Assembly (NCBI RefSeq): GCF_013046825.1
Contig: NZ_CP053187.1
Span: 1,601,501-1,665,500, forward strand
DNA from: Turicibacter sanguinis
Lineage (GTDB): Bacteria > Bacillota_I > Bacilli_A > MOL361 > Turicibacteraceae
DNA length: 64,000 bases
Direction of reading: 5' to 3'
Position 1 is the stretch's first letter. Every line of letters begins with the position of its first letter. The translations under genes and the position numbers were made by a program. A model generated the notes under the pieces. It was not told the origin of the DNA and ran no database searches. It saw only the letters and a list, made by a program, of their open reading frames with translations. Positions 22,980-31,114 of this stretch are shown piece by piece.

Positions 22980-23891
22980 ATGATTGATTATCGATTACTT
23001 ACTTTTATTGATGTGTGTGAAACAAGAAATTTAACAAAAACAGCGAAACACTTATGTTTAACACAGCCTGCTGTTACACAACATATTAAATATTTAGAAG
23101 AAACTTATAATACGAAATTATTCGTTTATGAAGGAAAAAAAATGCAGATTACAGAATCGGCACACGCCCTTTTACAGTATGCATTAAAAACACAGGCACT
23201 GCTCAAATCAGCTGAAGCTGAAATATATGAATTAAAAACAAAACAGGTGAAGTTAAATTTTGGCGCAACATTAACGATTGCAGACTATGTCATGCCAACG
23301 ATATTAGATGCACACTTAAAACGATTTCCAGACATTCAACTTAACTTTAAAGTTCAAAATACATCCCATTTAATTGAAGATCTTTTAAAAGGTAAAATTG
23401 AATTTGCATTCATCGAAGGTTATTTTGACAAGGAACAATTTGAACACCATTTACTAAAGAAGGATGATTTCATTTTAGTAACATCAATTAATAGTGCACT
23501 AAATGAAACAATTACATTAGAAGAATTGAAGAAGCAAAGACTCATTATTCGTGAGTTTGGATCTGGAAGTCGCGATATTTTAGAAAAATTATTGGCTAAT
23601 ACTAATAGTTCACTCAATCAGTTTAGACAACTTGATGAAATTGGAAGTCTAAAACTATTGAAACATCTTGTCAAACAAAACCATGGTGTCACGTTTATCT
23701 ATAAAGAAGCTGTCAAAGAAGAATTAGAAAGAAATGAATTAAAACAAATTCAGATTGATGGAATTAACCTCAGTCGAGAATTCAATTTCGTCTACTTAAA
23801 ATCATCCTTACACAAAGAAAAGTATCAAAAATTTTTTAGGTTTGCCAAAGATAAGTTAACAGATATTGATTTATCAATTGGAGAAGGATAA
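22980..23891 (+). CDS. LysR-family regulator of the YeiH-type gene
   Basis: This is a 303-residue LysR protein with an N-terminal winged helix (RNLTKTAKHLCLTQPAVTQHIKYLE) and a periplasmic-binding-like effector domain from about residue 90. The gene is divergent from the YeiH-type exporter and preceded by a strong AGGAGG. LysR members linked to YeiH sense sulfur compounds or other stress signals; the effector here is unknown. Confidence 0.9.
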   Translation: MIDYRLLTFIDVCETRNLTKTAKHLCLTQPAVTQHIKYLEETYNTKLFVYEGKKMQITESAHALLQYALKTQALLKSAEAEIYELKTKQVKLNFGATLTIADYVMPTILDAHLKRFPDIQLNFKVQNTSHLIEDLLKGKIEFAFIEGYFDKEQFEHHLLKKDDFILVTSINSALNETITLEELKKQRLIIREFGSGSRDILEKLLANTNSSLNQFRQLDEIGSLKLLKHLVKQNHGVTFIYKEAVKEELERNELKQIQIDGINLSREFNFVYLKSSLHKEKYQKFFRFAKDKLTDIDLSIGEG

Positions 23892-24103
23892 TTTTTAAAT
23901 CGAGAATTAAAGTTAGTTGACAAAGAAGTAATTGGTGAATAAAATGGAAAGATATTTAGTGATGTATAGATAACAATTAAAACATTACACTATTAAAATG
24001 GTTATATTTATTACATCATACTGACATTTTTTCTGATGAGAATTAAAGTAAATGAGTGAGGCAGTGAATGAGTAGAAATTTTAGTTTGTTAGGAAGAGAT
24101 AAT

Positions 24104-25765
24104 ATGAGGAGAAGGTCAAAATTCAGACAATTAATTGGCATTTTGATGGTATTACTTTTTATCATAGCCCCTAATGATTGCATCAGAGCATCCGATAAAA
24201 TAAAAGTCGCTTTTTATGAATATTATCCGTATTATTATCTGAATGAACAATTACAACCTTCGGGTTATTATCATGATTTAATGAATTTGATTGCAAATGA
24301 TTTGAATCTTGATTATGAATATGTTGATGTCCCTATTAATCAGGCTTTAGATAAGTTAAAAAATAAGGAAATAGATCTTTTATTTGGAATTTCCTCTACT
24401 CCCAAAAGACAAGAAGAATATCTGTTTAGTAAGTATTATATTAACATTAATAGAGTTGGATTGTTTACTAACCACAATATTAGATATGGAGATTTAGAGG
24501 CATTAAACGGAATGACGATTGGGTTTATTGAAAATGAACAAAATTATCAACGATTGTTAAATATGCTAGAGGGAAAAAATATTAATGTCAATCTGAAAAT
24601 TGTCGATTCATATGAAAGTACTTTAAATTTATTCCGTCATCATCAAGTAGATGCTATTCTTTATTCAGCTGAATATACAGATTTAGATAAGAAGTATCGT
24701 AATATCTTTGAATTTTCTACAGGCTCTTTTTACATTGTTACAAATAAGGAAAATAAAGAGTTGATGACGAAAATTGATTCTTATTTCGAACAATATGATT
24801 CCCTTCCAAATAATCCGATTCATAAGCTTTACGATAGTTATTTTAATTTATATAAGCAAAAAAGTGATTTATTTATTTTGATTATTACTATATTAATTTT
24901 AATTATACTGACATTTGGATTAAAACTAATGTTGGATCAAATGAAAATAAAGAAGAATCGTCAAAAGATTTTAAATGATTTAGAACAAAATAAATTTTTA
25001 TTATACTATCAACCTATTATAAATCCCAATACGAATAGAATTGTAGGTTGTGAAACGTTGTTGAGATATCAAAGTGGAGTTAAAATTCAAACGCCATACT
25101 TCTTCTTAAAACAGATTGAAGAATCTAATATGATGTATGAAGTGACGATGTGGGTTTTAAGAAAAGCGATTGAAGATTACGATACGATAACGTCATCAAA
25201 TGACAATTTGGAGAACAATTTTTATCTCTCTATTAATGTCTCATTTAAGGAATTACAGGATGCTAGATTTTTAACTGATTTGGAAGAATTAATTAAAGTG
25301 ACAAATGCTAATCCACAACAATTTTGTTTAGAGATAGTGGAAAGATTCCAATTAAGCGACGTTGAAAAAATTCAGGATATTATTTTAAAACTTAAAAAAA
25401 TAGGATTTAAAATTGCCATTGATGATTTTGGTGCTCAATATTCCAACTTCGATGTATTAGAAATGATTGATTATGATATGATTAAATTAGATAAATATTT
25501 CATTGATGATATTGAATCATCGTTTAGAAAAAGAGAAATTATGAAATGTATGTCAAATATAACTAAAGAAAATAAGATCATCATGGTCATAGAGGGAGTA
25601 GAAAGTTACGCTCAAGTAGAGATGATTAGAACTTTTGATAACGATACGATGTATATTCAAGGTTATTATTATTCAAAACCAGTACCATTGGATAAAGTGA
25701 TTACTTTAAAAATAAAATCAGAAATATTGAATAATAAAAGTAAAAATTCAGTGATAAAAGGTTGA
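24104..25765 (+). CDS. Transmembrane sensor with solute-binding and EAL domains
   Basis: This 553-residue protein has a signal sequence, an extracellular SBP_bac_3-type amino-acid-binding domain (about residues 35-255), one membrane helix (about 265-290) and a cytoplasmic EAL domain (about 300-540). EAL domains hydrolyse cyclic di-GMP. The key residues look intact: CETLLR (E of the EAL-type motif), the Asn in NVSF, IDDFG, KLDK and EGVE. No GGDEF domain is present. ATG 24104 is chosen because AGGAAGAG precedes it and a signal peptide starts there. Ligand binding outside probably controls the phosphodiesterase inside. Confidence 0.87.
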   Translation: MRRRSKFRQLIGILMVLLFIIAPNDCIRASDKIKVAFYEYYPYYYLNEQLQPSGYYHDLMNLIANDLNLDYEYVDVPINQALDKLKNKEIDLLFGISSTPKRQEEYLFSKYYININRVGLFTNHNIRYGDLEALNGMTIGFIENEQNYQRLLNMLEGKNINVNLKIVDSYESTLNLFRHHQVDAILYSAEYTDLDKKYRNIFEFSTGSFYIVTNKENKELMTKIDSYFEQYDSLPNNPIHKLYDSYFNLYKQKSDLFILIITILILIILTFGLKLMLDQMKIKKNRQKILNDLEQNKFLLYYQPIINPNTNRIVGCETLLRYQSGVKIQTPYFFLKQIEESNMMYEVTMWVLRKAIEDYDTITSSNDNLENNFYLSINVSFKELQDARFLTDLEELIKVTNANPQQFCLEIVERFQLSDVEKIQDIILKLKKIGFKIAIDDFGAQYSNFDVLEMIDYDMIKLDKYFIDDIESSFRKREIMKCMSNITKENKIIMVIEGVESYAQVEMIRTFDNDTMYIQGYYYSKPVPLDKVITLKIKSEILNNKSKNSVIKG

Positions 25766-25887
25766 TTTAAAGAACCGATAGTGTATTTTTACGTACAAAA
25801 ACGCACCATTAACGAACAAAAAATCGAAAAATGTCGGAAATTGTGTTATTTTTTTGGTAGCGACGTGAGGTTACTTATCTGTTCACG

Positions 25888-25949
25888 AATATCATGTCCA
25901 ATTAAAATCCCTTCTAAACTTAGAAGGGATTTTAATTGGACATGATATT
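25888..25949. repeat. Perfect 30-bp inverted repeat (62-nt hairpin)
   Basis: The arms 25888-25917 and 25920-25949 are exact reverse complements, separated by only AC. The arms include AAAATCCCTTCT and its complement. There is no T-run right after, so a simple terminator is doubtful. The remaining bases between 25766 and 26119 hold no gene I can support. Confidence 0.9.
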
Positions 25950-26119
25950 GTTAGGATAGAATATATATGCATAGAAGCCTAAAGAACTGAATTTTAATTT
26001 TAAAAAAGTCATTAATTTCATGATGTTGTATTTCTTTAAAATAATATTACGAGATTAATGCATATCAGTTAAATTAAAAGTCGAAATTAAATAATACATG
26101 ATGCACAATATACAAGATA

Positions 26120-26222
26120 GTATTGATTGTTAATTTTAAATTTTTAAGCAATTTGCTGTGAAAGTTGCTTACACTTTTCCAATATTAAACAATGAATTAA
26201 TCTATCTTCTACAGTGCTACCT
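26120..26222 (-). mobile_element. Fragment of an IS B-type element (orfB end)
   Basis: The segment resembles the orfB end of IS B at 45521-45660 with many substitutions: TTTTTAAGCA, AAGTTGCT and TTAAACAATGAATTAATC align in order. IS A starts immediately after it, so IS A sits beside an older element's remains. It is too decayed to encode protein. Confidence 0.65.
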
Positions 26223-26240
26223 TGGATTGTCAACACTAAA

Positions 26241-27074
26241 CTAAACAACTTTTTTAAGAGTATTTTGACGATATTCAACTGGGGATAAATATCCCAGTGA
26301 AGAGTGGATCCTATGATTGTTATACCAGTTAACGTAGTCGGCAAATTCATAACCTAGTTGTTCTTGGGTTTCAAATATCTGATGGTTTACAAATTCTGTT
26401 TTGATTACTTTATAGGTCGCTTCTGCAACAGCGTTGTCATAGGGACATCCCTTCATACTTAAAGAGCGTTTAATTTCAAATACCTCTAAAATCTCATCAA
26501 TGATTTTATTCTTAAATTCGTTACCTCGATCCTTGTGGAAAATCTTGATTTGACTTAGGTTAGTTTGGACTGTACTGAACGCCTTCTTAACTAATTCTGC
26601 ATCCTTATTAGGCCCAGAGCTATAACCGATAATTTCACGATTAAACAGGTCTACAAGCACACAAAGATAGTGCCAGCGATTTTTTACACGAATGTACGTT
26701 AAATCACTGACAAGAACGTTTAAATGTGGTTGTTCATCAAAGTTACGATCCACGATATTTTCAGTGTTATCTTCGTTACATTTAGCTGTATGCGGCTTAA
26801 ATTGAGCAACGGTATAATTCGATACAAGGCCTTCTTGTTTCATGATACGACTAATACGACGACGTGAAACTTGTTGTCCCATCTTTTTTAACTCTTGCTT
26901 AATTTTTCGAGTCCCGTAATTATTTCGGCTTCGACGAAAAATCTCAATGATATCAGTAACCAGTTGAGTTTCATCTTTCTTCGGTTTAGACTCATAATAA
27001 TAAGTGCTACGAGGCACATTAAGGACTTTGCACATCGCTGAAACTGAATATTTGTGTGTATTGTTTTTAATCAC
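26241..27074 (-). CDS. IS3-family transposase OrfB, copy 1
   Basis: This is the 277-residue catalytic subunit with an HTH_21-like start, then an rve integrase core. Its DDE residues are in VLVSDLTYI, IFHKDRGNEF and the glutamate of NAVAEATYK. The family C-terminus YNNHRIHSSLGYLSPVEY is intact. It is probably made as an OrfAB fusion by frameshifting, as in other IS3 members; orfA ends 2 bp before this start codon. The protein is identical to copy 2. Confidence 0.93.
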   Translation of the reverse strand: MIKNNTHKYSVSAMCKVLNVPRSTYYYESKPKKDETQLVTDIIEIFRRSRNNYGTRKIKQELKKMGQQVSRRRISRIMKQEGLVSNYTVAQFKPHTAKCNEDNTENIVDRNFDEQPHLNVLVSDLTYIRVKNRWHYLCVLVDLFNREIIGYSSGPNKDAELVKKAFSTVQTNLSQIKIFHKDRGNEFKNKIIDEILEVFEIKRSLSMKGCPYDNAVAEATYKVIKTEFVNHQIFETQEQLGYEFADYVNWYNNHRIHSSLGYLSPVEYRQNTLKKVV

Positions 27075-27076
27075 AT

Positions 27077-27373
27077 TTATCTTCGTCCTAAGATCAGCGC
27101 GGCTTGCTTTAAAATATCATTTTCCATTTCCAATTGCTTAACTTTTTTACGAAGTTGGATTAACTCCTGTTCTTCTTCTGAGCGGTTATCTTTCTCCTTA
27201 AAAGAACCTGTAGAAGTTGACTGTTTAATCCATTTATCGAGTAAAGACGATGAGATATCGTATTCACGAACAATATCACATTTACGTTTCCCATTTAAAT
27301 AAAGCTGGACTAATTGGTTTTTAAATTCATCTGTATACGTACGGCGTGGTCTACGAGTTTTAGTTTGGGTCAT
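27077..27373 (-). CDS. IS3-family transposase OrfA, copy 1
   Basis: This is a 98-residue helix-turn-helix protein of the HTH_Tnp_1 type: N-terminal DNA-binding region (FKNQLVQLYLNGKRKCDIVREY) and a C-terminal leucine-zipper-like helix (LIQLRKKVKQLEMENDIL). It binds the IS ends and helps OrfB. The sequence is identical to copy 2. Confidence 0.92.
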   Translation of the reverse strand: MTQTKTRRPRRTYTDEFKNQLVQLYLNGKRKCDIVREYDISSSLLDKWIKQSTSTGSFKEKDNRSEEEQELIQLRKKVKQLEMENDILKQAALILGRR

Positions 27374-27453
27374 GTTAAAGCTCCTTTAGATTGATATTAT
27401 TTATAATTCTACATGACCTTAAAAAAACTGTCTAATTAATTGTAACCTATCCA

Positions 27454-27572
27454 AAATTATATCAAGGGAAGTAATAAAATATAATCCATGTCAAAGCAGA
27501 TGGATTGCAACCTATATTAATAAATCTAAAGTACCAAAATTAATTGAATCTGCATTGAATGAAGTAGCGTAG
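27454..27572 (+). pseudogene. 3' fragment of an unidentified gene cut by IS A
   Basis: One frame is open from the IS A edge to a TAG at 27570 and reads like the end of a real protein (NPCQSRWIATYINKS then KVPKLIESALNEVA). It has no start codon, so it appears to be the tail of a gene removed by the insertion. I do not recognise the family. Confidence 0.4.
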
Positions 27573-27609
27573 CAATAACAGATAAAAGAAAAAATATTAG
27601 AATATGATT

Positions 27610-27673
27610 AAAGAAAAAAAGATTAATCTCAATTTAGTAGTCATCTACTATACTCAGATTAATCTTTTTCTTT
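27610..27673 (+). terminator. Terminator hairpin before repeat R1
   Basis: AAAAAAAGATTAATCT pairs with AGATTAATCTTTTT, with an inner TAGTAG/CTACTA stem. It would end transcription from the truncated gene and separate it from the locus downstream. Confidence 0.8.
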
Positions 27674-27681
27674 ATATTCAT

Positions 27682-27749
27682 TTTCCTGTAACAGTTGCGG
27701 ACGTGGATATTCTGGTGGAGATGGGGCGTTCCGGTTATTATTCACGTTC
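27682..27749 (+). repeat. Hairpin repeat R1 (copy 1 of 2)
   Basis: This 68-nt element is repeated at 62458-62526. An 11-bp stem (27699-27709 region, GGACGTGGATA with TATTCACGTTC) closes a conserved interior containing GGTGGAGATGGGGCGTTCCG. A conserved single-stranded flank, TTCCTGTAACAGTTGC, precedes it. Both copies lie just after a terminator. It could be a small RNA, a recombination site or a dispersed repeat. Confidence 0.75.
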
Positions 27750-27910
27750 ACAGTATATTTTACAATGATTTTTATTAACCGATTAAGATTATTTATAGTC
27801 CAATGAGGATAAATGAATTTGAAGTTATTTTTTTACATGGTATATTTGTTTTGTGCAAGGGAGAGGATCTTAATTTGTTTTTAAAAAAAAGAAAATTGGG
27901 GGATGAAAAA

Positions 27911-28350
27911 ATGAAAAAAATCGCAAAAAATTAACAGCTTTAACAATTGTTTCAACATTAGCCAGCGGAGGGGCTATTTTCGCTAATGCAGCAGTTCCAG
28001 ATAATGTTACAGATAACGAGGGTGTTTGGGAAACCGTTACAGCTAACATCGGGAATGCTCGTTTATCATTTGGAACAGTTACTGTAAGCACGAATTCACT
28101 AACAGGTGGAGCCCATGCAGAAACAGCGACATATGAGGGAAAGGCGACTAAAATTTCTGCAACAATAAAAACAACTTACAATAATGGGGCTGCTGTTGGT
28201 CCTTCAGCAACAAATTCAGCAACAAATACAACAGCAGTTAGAACTGATACTGTTCGTTTATTTGGAGCAAGTGGTAGAAAAGCTACTGCATCAGGATCAA
28301 TTACATATAATGGAGAAACTCAAACAGCTACGGTTAGTAAAAGTTACTAG
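27911..28350 (+). pseudogene. Secreted protein gene with frameshift in an A-run (possibly switchable)
   Basis: The start at 27911 reads MKKIAKN and then a stop. The other frame, from 27931, is open for 139 codons and encodes the rest of a signal peptide (LTALTIVSTLASGGAIFANA) and a Ser/Thr/Gly/Ala-rich secreted domain ending GSITYNGETQTATVSKSY. One more A in the A7 tract (27914-27920) or the A6 tract (27925-27930) restores a protein of about 146 residues. The domain is beta-rich and loosely like small secreted bacteriocin-type proteins; I do not assign a family. A membrane-anchored partner gene follows at 28438. Confidence 0.7.
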
Positions 28351-28437
28351 TAATCTAATATAGTTGGTTAGTTCTCTTTAAGAGAAAAATAAAGTATCTT
28401 CTCCCTATACCATTATCTTAAATGAAAGAGGTATAAT

Positions 28438-29460
28438 ATGTTTAAGAGAAAGTATGTCGCTGTTTCAGTGGGATGTATTTTAGTTATAATTGTGTCCTTC
28501 TTTTTATCTTTTAATACAAATTTAATTGATTCGAATATGAATTCTGACTTGGATCTGAAAAATACCAATTATTTTGAAGGATATGATACGGTTTATAGTG
28601 TAGGTGTATCCAATCAAAATTCAGATACAGACCTAAAAAATAATCAGCAATTGGCCGTAACTAACTTATCTGAACCATTTAATTTCTATTTTAGGAATCA
28701 GGGTAAGGATAGAAAAATGGTTATGACGGTTTATTATAATTATGAACAAATTGATTTTAAATTGAACTTAGAGGATGATTATACGAACCAATATGTTTTT
28801 GATATAAAAGATGGTGAACTCATCGAGGAAACACTTTATTTAGATTCAACAATTGAAATGAATGAGTGTATGAATAAGCTAATGATATCCTTTACCTCTG
28901 GTTATGATACACATCAGTCGGATTTAGATACTTATCCAACGAATGAGTATGGAATAACTACAATCTATGATTTGTTTTTTACAAACAATTTCGAAGAGGG
29001 CAATGATAAGGTTGATGCCGCAAGTTCAGAACCAATTATACCTAAAAATGTTTTTCAAGATTTTGTTTCAGAACCGTTGATTATTAATATGGATTATGAA
29101 AATAAATTACAAAATCAGAAGTTGATTTCAGTTCCTGAAAAGAATTTACAGGTACAACCAAATGAAAAAGTTAATTTAATGTACAATATTAGTAATAGTG
29201 AATCTAATTTAGCGCTTATGATATTGACAGTAGGTTTTGAACAAGTAAAAATTAATAATAAATATTACGAAGTCATTGAGTTAAATGAATCAAATAGCGT
29301 ATTTAATGATTCTTTTGATTTTGTAGCTCCGTCAGAAGTTGGCAAATATGAAGTAATTGCATATCTTATTTATGATCCATTTAAGACAATGAAATCAACT
29401 TCTCTTTTCAATTCAACTGTTGGACATAGTTATAGATTTACTTTGGAGGTCATGGATTAA
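28438..29460 (+). CDS. Membrane-anchored extracellular protein, unknown
   Basis: This is a 340-residue protein with one N-terminal membrane helix (about residues 7-26) and an Asn/Asp-rich extracellular part. The C-terminal 100 residues look like a beta-sandwich (FDFVAPSEVGKYEVIAYLIYDP). It lies 87 bp after the frameshifted secreted-protein gene, probably in the same unit, and has an AAAGAGG site. A role as receptor, immunity or anchoring partner of that protein is a guess. Codon use is strongly AT-rich like the surrounding accessory region. Confidence 0.6.
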   Translation: MFKRKYVAVSVGCILVIIVSFFLSFNTNLIDSNMNSDLDLKNTNYFEGYDTVYSVGVSNQNSDTDLKNNQQLAVTNLSEPFNFYFRNQGKDRKMVMTVYYNYEQIDFKLNLEDDYTNQYVFDIKDGELIEETLYLDSTIEMNECMNKLMISFTSGYDTHQSDLDTYPTNEYGITTIYDLFFTNNFEEGNDKVDAASSEPIIPKNVFQDFVSEPLIINMDYENKLQNQKLISVPEKNLQVQPNEKVNLMYNISNSESNLALMILTVGFEQVKINNKYYEVIELNESNSVFNDSFDFVAPSEVGKYEVIAYLIYDPFKTMKSTSLFNSTVGHSYRFTLEVMD

Positions 29461-29537
29461 TCAATGAAAATAAGTGAAAAATAGATTAAGTATAATAAGT
29501 ATTTATATTTAATCTATTTTTTAAATTAATAATTTAG

Positions 29538-29630
29538 TGCTAGTATAATTTTATGAACACGCTTAAGTTAAGCCACTACAATAGGCTTGGTAAAAGGATG
29601 TGTCAATATGAAAAAATATAATGCTAAATT
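29538..29630 (+). mobile_element. Fragment of an IS B-type element (orfA end)
   Basis: The segment matches the orfA-side end of IS B: TTATGAACACGCTTAAGTTAAG, then AAAAGGATGTGTC and ATGAAAAAATATAATGCT, the start of orfA. It passes at 29630 directly into radC-like sequence. An insertion followed by deletion, or recombination between IS copies, has fused the two. Confidence 0.8.
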
Positions 29631-30014
29631 TATCAAACATATACTATTTCATCGCCTAAGAATGCTTATGAAATGATTAAAGAACAACTAGAGGGATTAG
29701 ATCGTGAGCAATTCATCATTGCTTGTTTGAATACAAAGAATGAACCAACGAATATTTCAGTCGTATCAGTTGGAACACTCAATAAAGCCATTGTCCATCC
29801 AAGAGAAGTATTCAAAACAGCCATCCTATCAAACGCAGCTAGTATTATGGCATTTCATAATCATCCATCAGGTGAAACAACACCATCACAACAAGATATT
29901 CAAGTAACTAACCGCTTATATGAGGCGGGTGAGTTACTTGGTATCAAGCTATTAGATCATCTCATTATCGGAGATGGGACATTTACATCATTAAAAGAAA
30001 AAGATTATTTATAA
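29631..30014 (+). pseudogene. RadC-like JAB-domain gene, 5' end replaced by IS B remnant
   Basis: This is the RadC-type metalloprotease-fold domain with HNHPSGETTPSQQD and DHLIIGD. It is homologous to the complete gene at 49281 from the segment YQTYTISSPKNAYE on, but the first 25 or so residues are missing and IS sequence stands in their place in another frame. ATG 29673 could start a 113-residue product but has no ribosome-binding site. The JAB core is intact, so a residual function cannot be excluded. Confidence 0.8.
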
Positions 30015-30015
30015 G

Positions 30016-30054
30016 GAGCTAAGTGATTATATTCAAGTCACTTAGCTCTTTTAT
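30016..30054 (+). terminator. Terminator after radC-like copy 1
   Basis: GAGCTAAGTGA pairs with TCACTTAGCTC and is followed by TTTTATT. The same hairpin follows the other two radC copies. Confidence 0.85.
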
Positions 30055-30169
30055 TGTGTAATCAAGAAGAGAAAGAGAGTGGAAGTCTGGAGTCATAAAA
30101 TAATGGTTTGTATTAAAGAAGTATATCGATATCTAACAACAAAAAGTATAATAAATCTATATATTTTAT

Positions 30170-30204
30170 ACCGATTATGACAAAAAAAATAACCGATTAG
30201 GAAA
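30170..30204 (+). promoter_or_regulatory. Tandem LytTR-type boxes before agrB
   Basis: ACCGATTATGAC (30170) and ACCGATTAGGAA (30192) are direct repeats 22 bp apart, the two-helical-turn spacing used by AgrA-type LytTR dimers. They lie about 60-95 bp upstream of agrB. A related pair precedes the 33375 gene. Confidence 0.7.
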
Positions 30205-30263
30205 TTCTATTTATTAAAAAGATAACAAATGGTATGATTTTAAAAGAGTGGAAGAGGAGGAGG

Positions 30264-30905
30264 ATGGTGGAAAGTTCTACAGTAGTTAGAAAAAATTTGG
30301 GAGAATTAATTGCTACAACCATTGCATGTTGGATTCAAAAAAGAACTTCTATAGATGAATTAGAATATTTAAAAATAAAGTTGGGAATCGAAGTTATTCT
30401 GATTAATCTTATGAAAGGGATTATTGTCTATGGGGGGGCTTTAGTGTTAAATATATTTTATTTAACGTTAATTTTTCATAGTTCTTATCTTTTTATAAGA
30501 AGTAAGTCTCATGGTTTACATGCAGAAACAAGTGCGAATTGTACTATTATTAGTGTTATTTTATTTGTTCTATTACCGTATATTTCGAAAGATATGATAT
30601 TTAGTGACTTTTTTATTTTTATTATTTTTGTTATCTCATTTTGTTGCTTGATTTGTTATGCTCCAGCAGACACAGGTAATCAGCCATTAATTGGTAGAGA
30701 AAAAAGAGGGGAATTGCGCAAACAATCTCTTATAAGATGTGTAATTCTTTTGTTGATTACATTAGGTGTTCAAAATAGTATAATGAAGGTTATGATAACA
30801 TTGGGAGTTATCTCTCAAATTATTTTTATTTTACCAGTAACTTATAAGTTATTGAAAAGGAGTTATAATAATTATGAAAAATATGAAGAAGAATTTAATG
30901 AATGA
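30264..30905 (+). CDS. agrB: AgrB-family autoinducer-processing membrane protease
   Basis: This endopeptidase cuts and cyclises the AgrD precursor at the membrane. The roughly 213-residue protein has 5-6 hydrophobic segments and the catalytic pair in KSHGLHAETSANC (His, then Cys seven residues later, as in Staphylococcus AgrB). The start is ATG 30264 or GTG 30267, since GAGGAGG at 30254-30260 is just upstream; ATG 30234 has no site. The 3' end overlaps the peptide gene by 32 bases, which suggests coupled translation. Confidence 0.9.
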   Translation: MVESSTVVRKNLGELIATTIACWIQKRTSIDELEYLKIKLGIEVILINLMKGIIVYGGALVLNIFYLTLIFHSSYLFIRSKSHGLHAETSANCTIISVILFVLLPYISKDMIFSDFFIFIIFVISFCCLICYAPADTGNQPLIGREKRGELRKQSLIRCVILLLITLGVQNSIMKVMITLGVISQIIFILPVTYKLLKRSYNNYEKYEEEFNE

Positions 30906-31047
30906 GTTCAAACAAGGTGCTGCGAAATCCTTGGGGAAAATAGCATCAATAACTGGTGATGCGGCTACTGATGGTGTATGTATTGGTTTTATTTATGAGC
31001 CTAAAGTACCTAAAGAATTATTGGCGAATAAAGCTTTAAATAAATAA
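30874..31047 (+). CDS. agrD: AgrD-type cyclic autoinducer peptide precursor
   Basis: The 57-residue precursor has an amphipathic N-terminal leader (MKNMKKNLMNEFKQGAAKSL), a core around Cys36 (DGVCIGFIY) and the acidic/proline recognition tail EPKVPKEL. This is the standard layout of thiolactone autoinducers, where the cysteine side chain closes a ring with the new C-terminus. The ring is expected to begin at Cys36; the C-terminal cut point cannot be read from the sequence. An AAAGGAG site lies inside agrB. Confidence 0.9.
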   Translation: MKNMKKNLMNEFKQGAAKSLGKIASITGDAATDGVCIGFIYEPKVPKELLANKALNK

Positions 31048-31114
31048 TAGGTACAGATTTTTTAAAAAAATCTAATCTTTTGATATAATATAAGCATTAA
31101 ATTATGGAGGGAAT

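Larger units (their letters stand above)
26223..27453 (-). mobile_element. IS3-family insertion sequence, IS A copy 1
   Basis: The element is 1231 bp with imperfect terminal inverted repeats beginning TGGAT at both ends (TGGATTGTCAACAC and TGGATAGGTTACAA). It carries two complete frames, orfA and orfB. Copy 2 at 37552-38782 is nearly base-for-base identical; I see one difference, in the orfB 3' end region (AAGAGT here, AAGGGT there). No target duplication is visible. Confidence 0.92.

Noticed and set aside
26223-27453. Target-site duplication around the IS A copies
   Set aside because: Flanks of copy 1 (CCT and AAA) and copy 2 (CTG and ACT) do not match over 3-5 bases.
27682-27749. Integron attC site
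   Set aside because: The stem ends do not show the R/L core pattern with GTTRRRY and its partner, and no integron integrase is seen.
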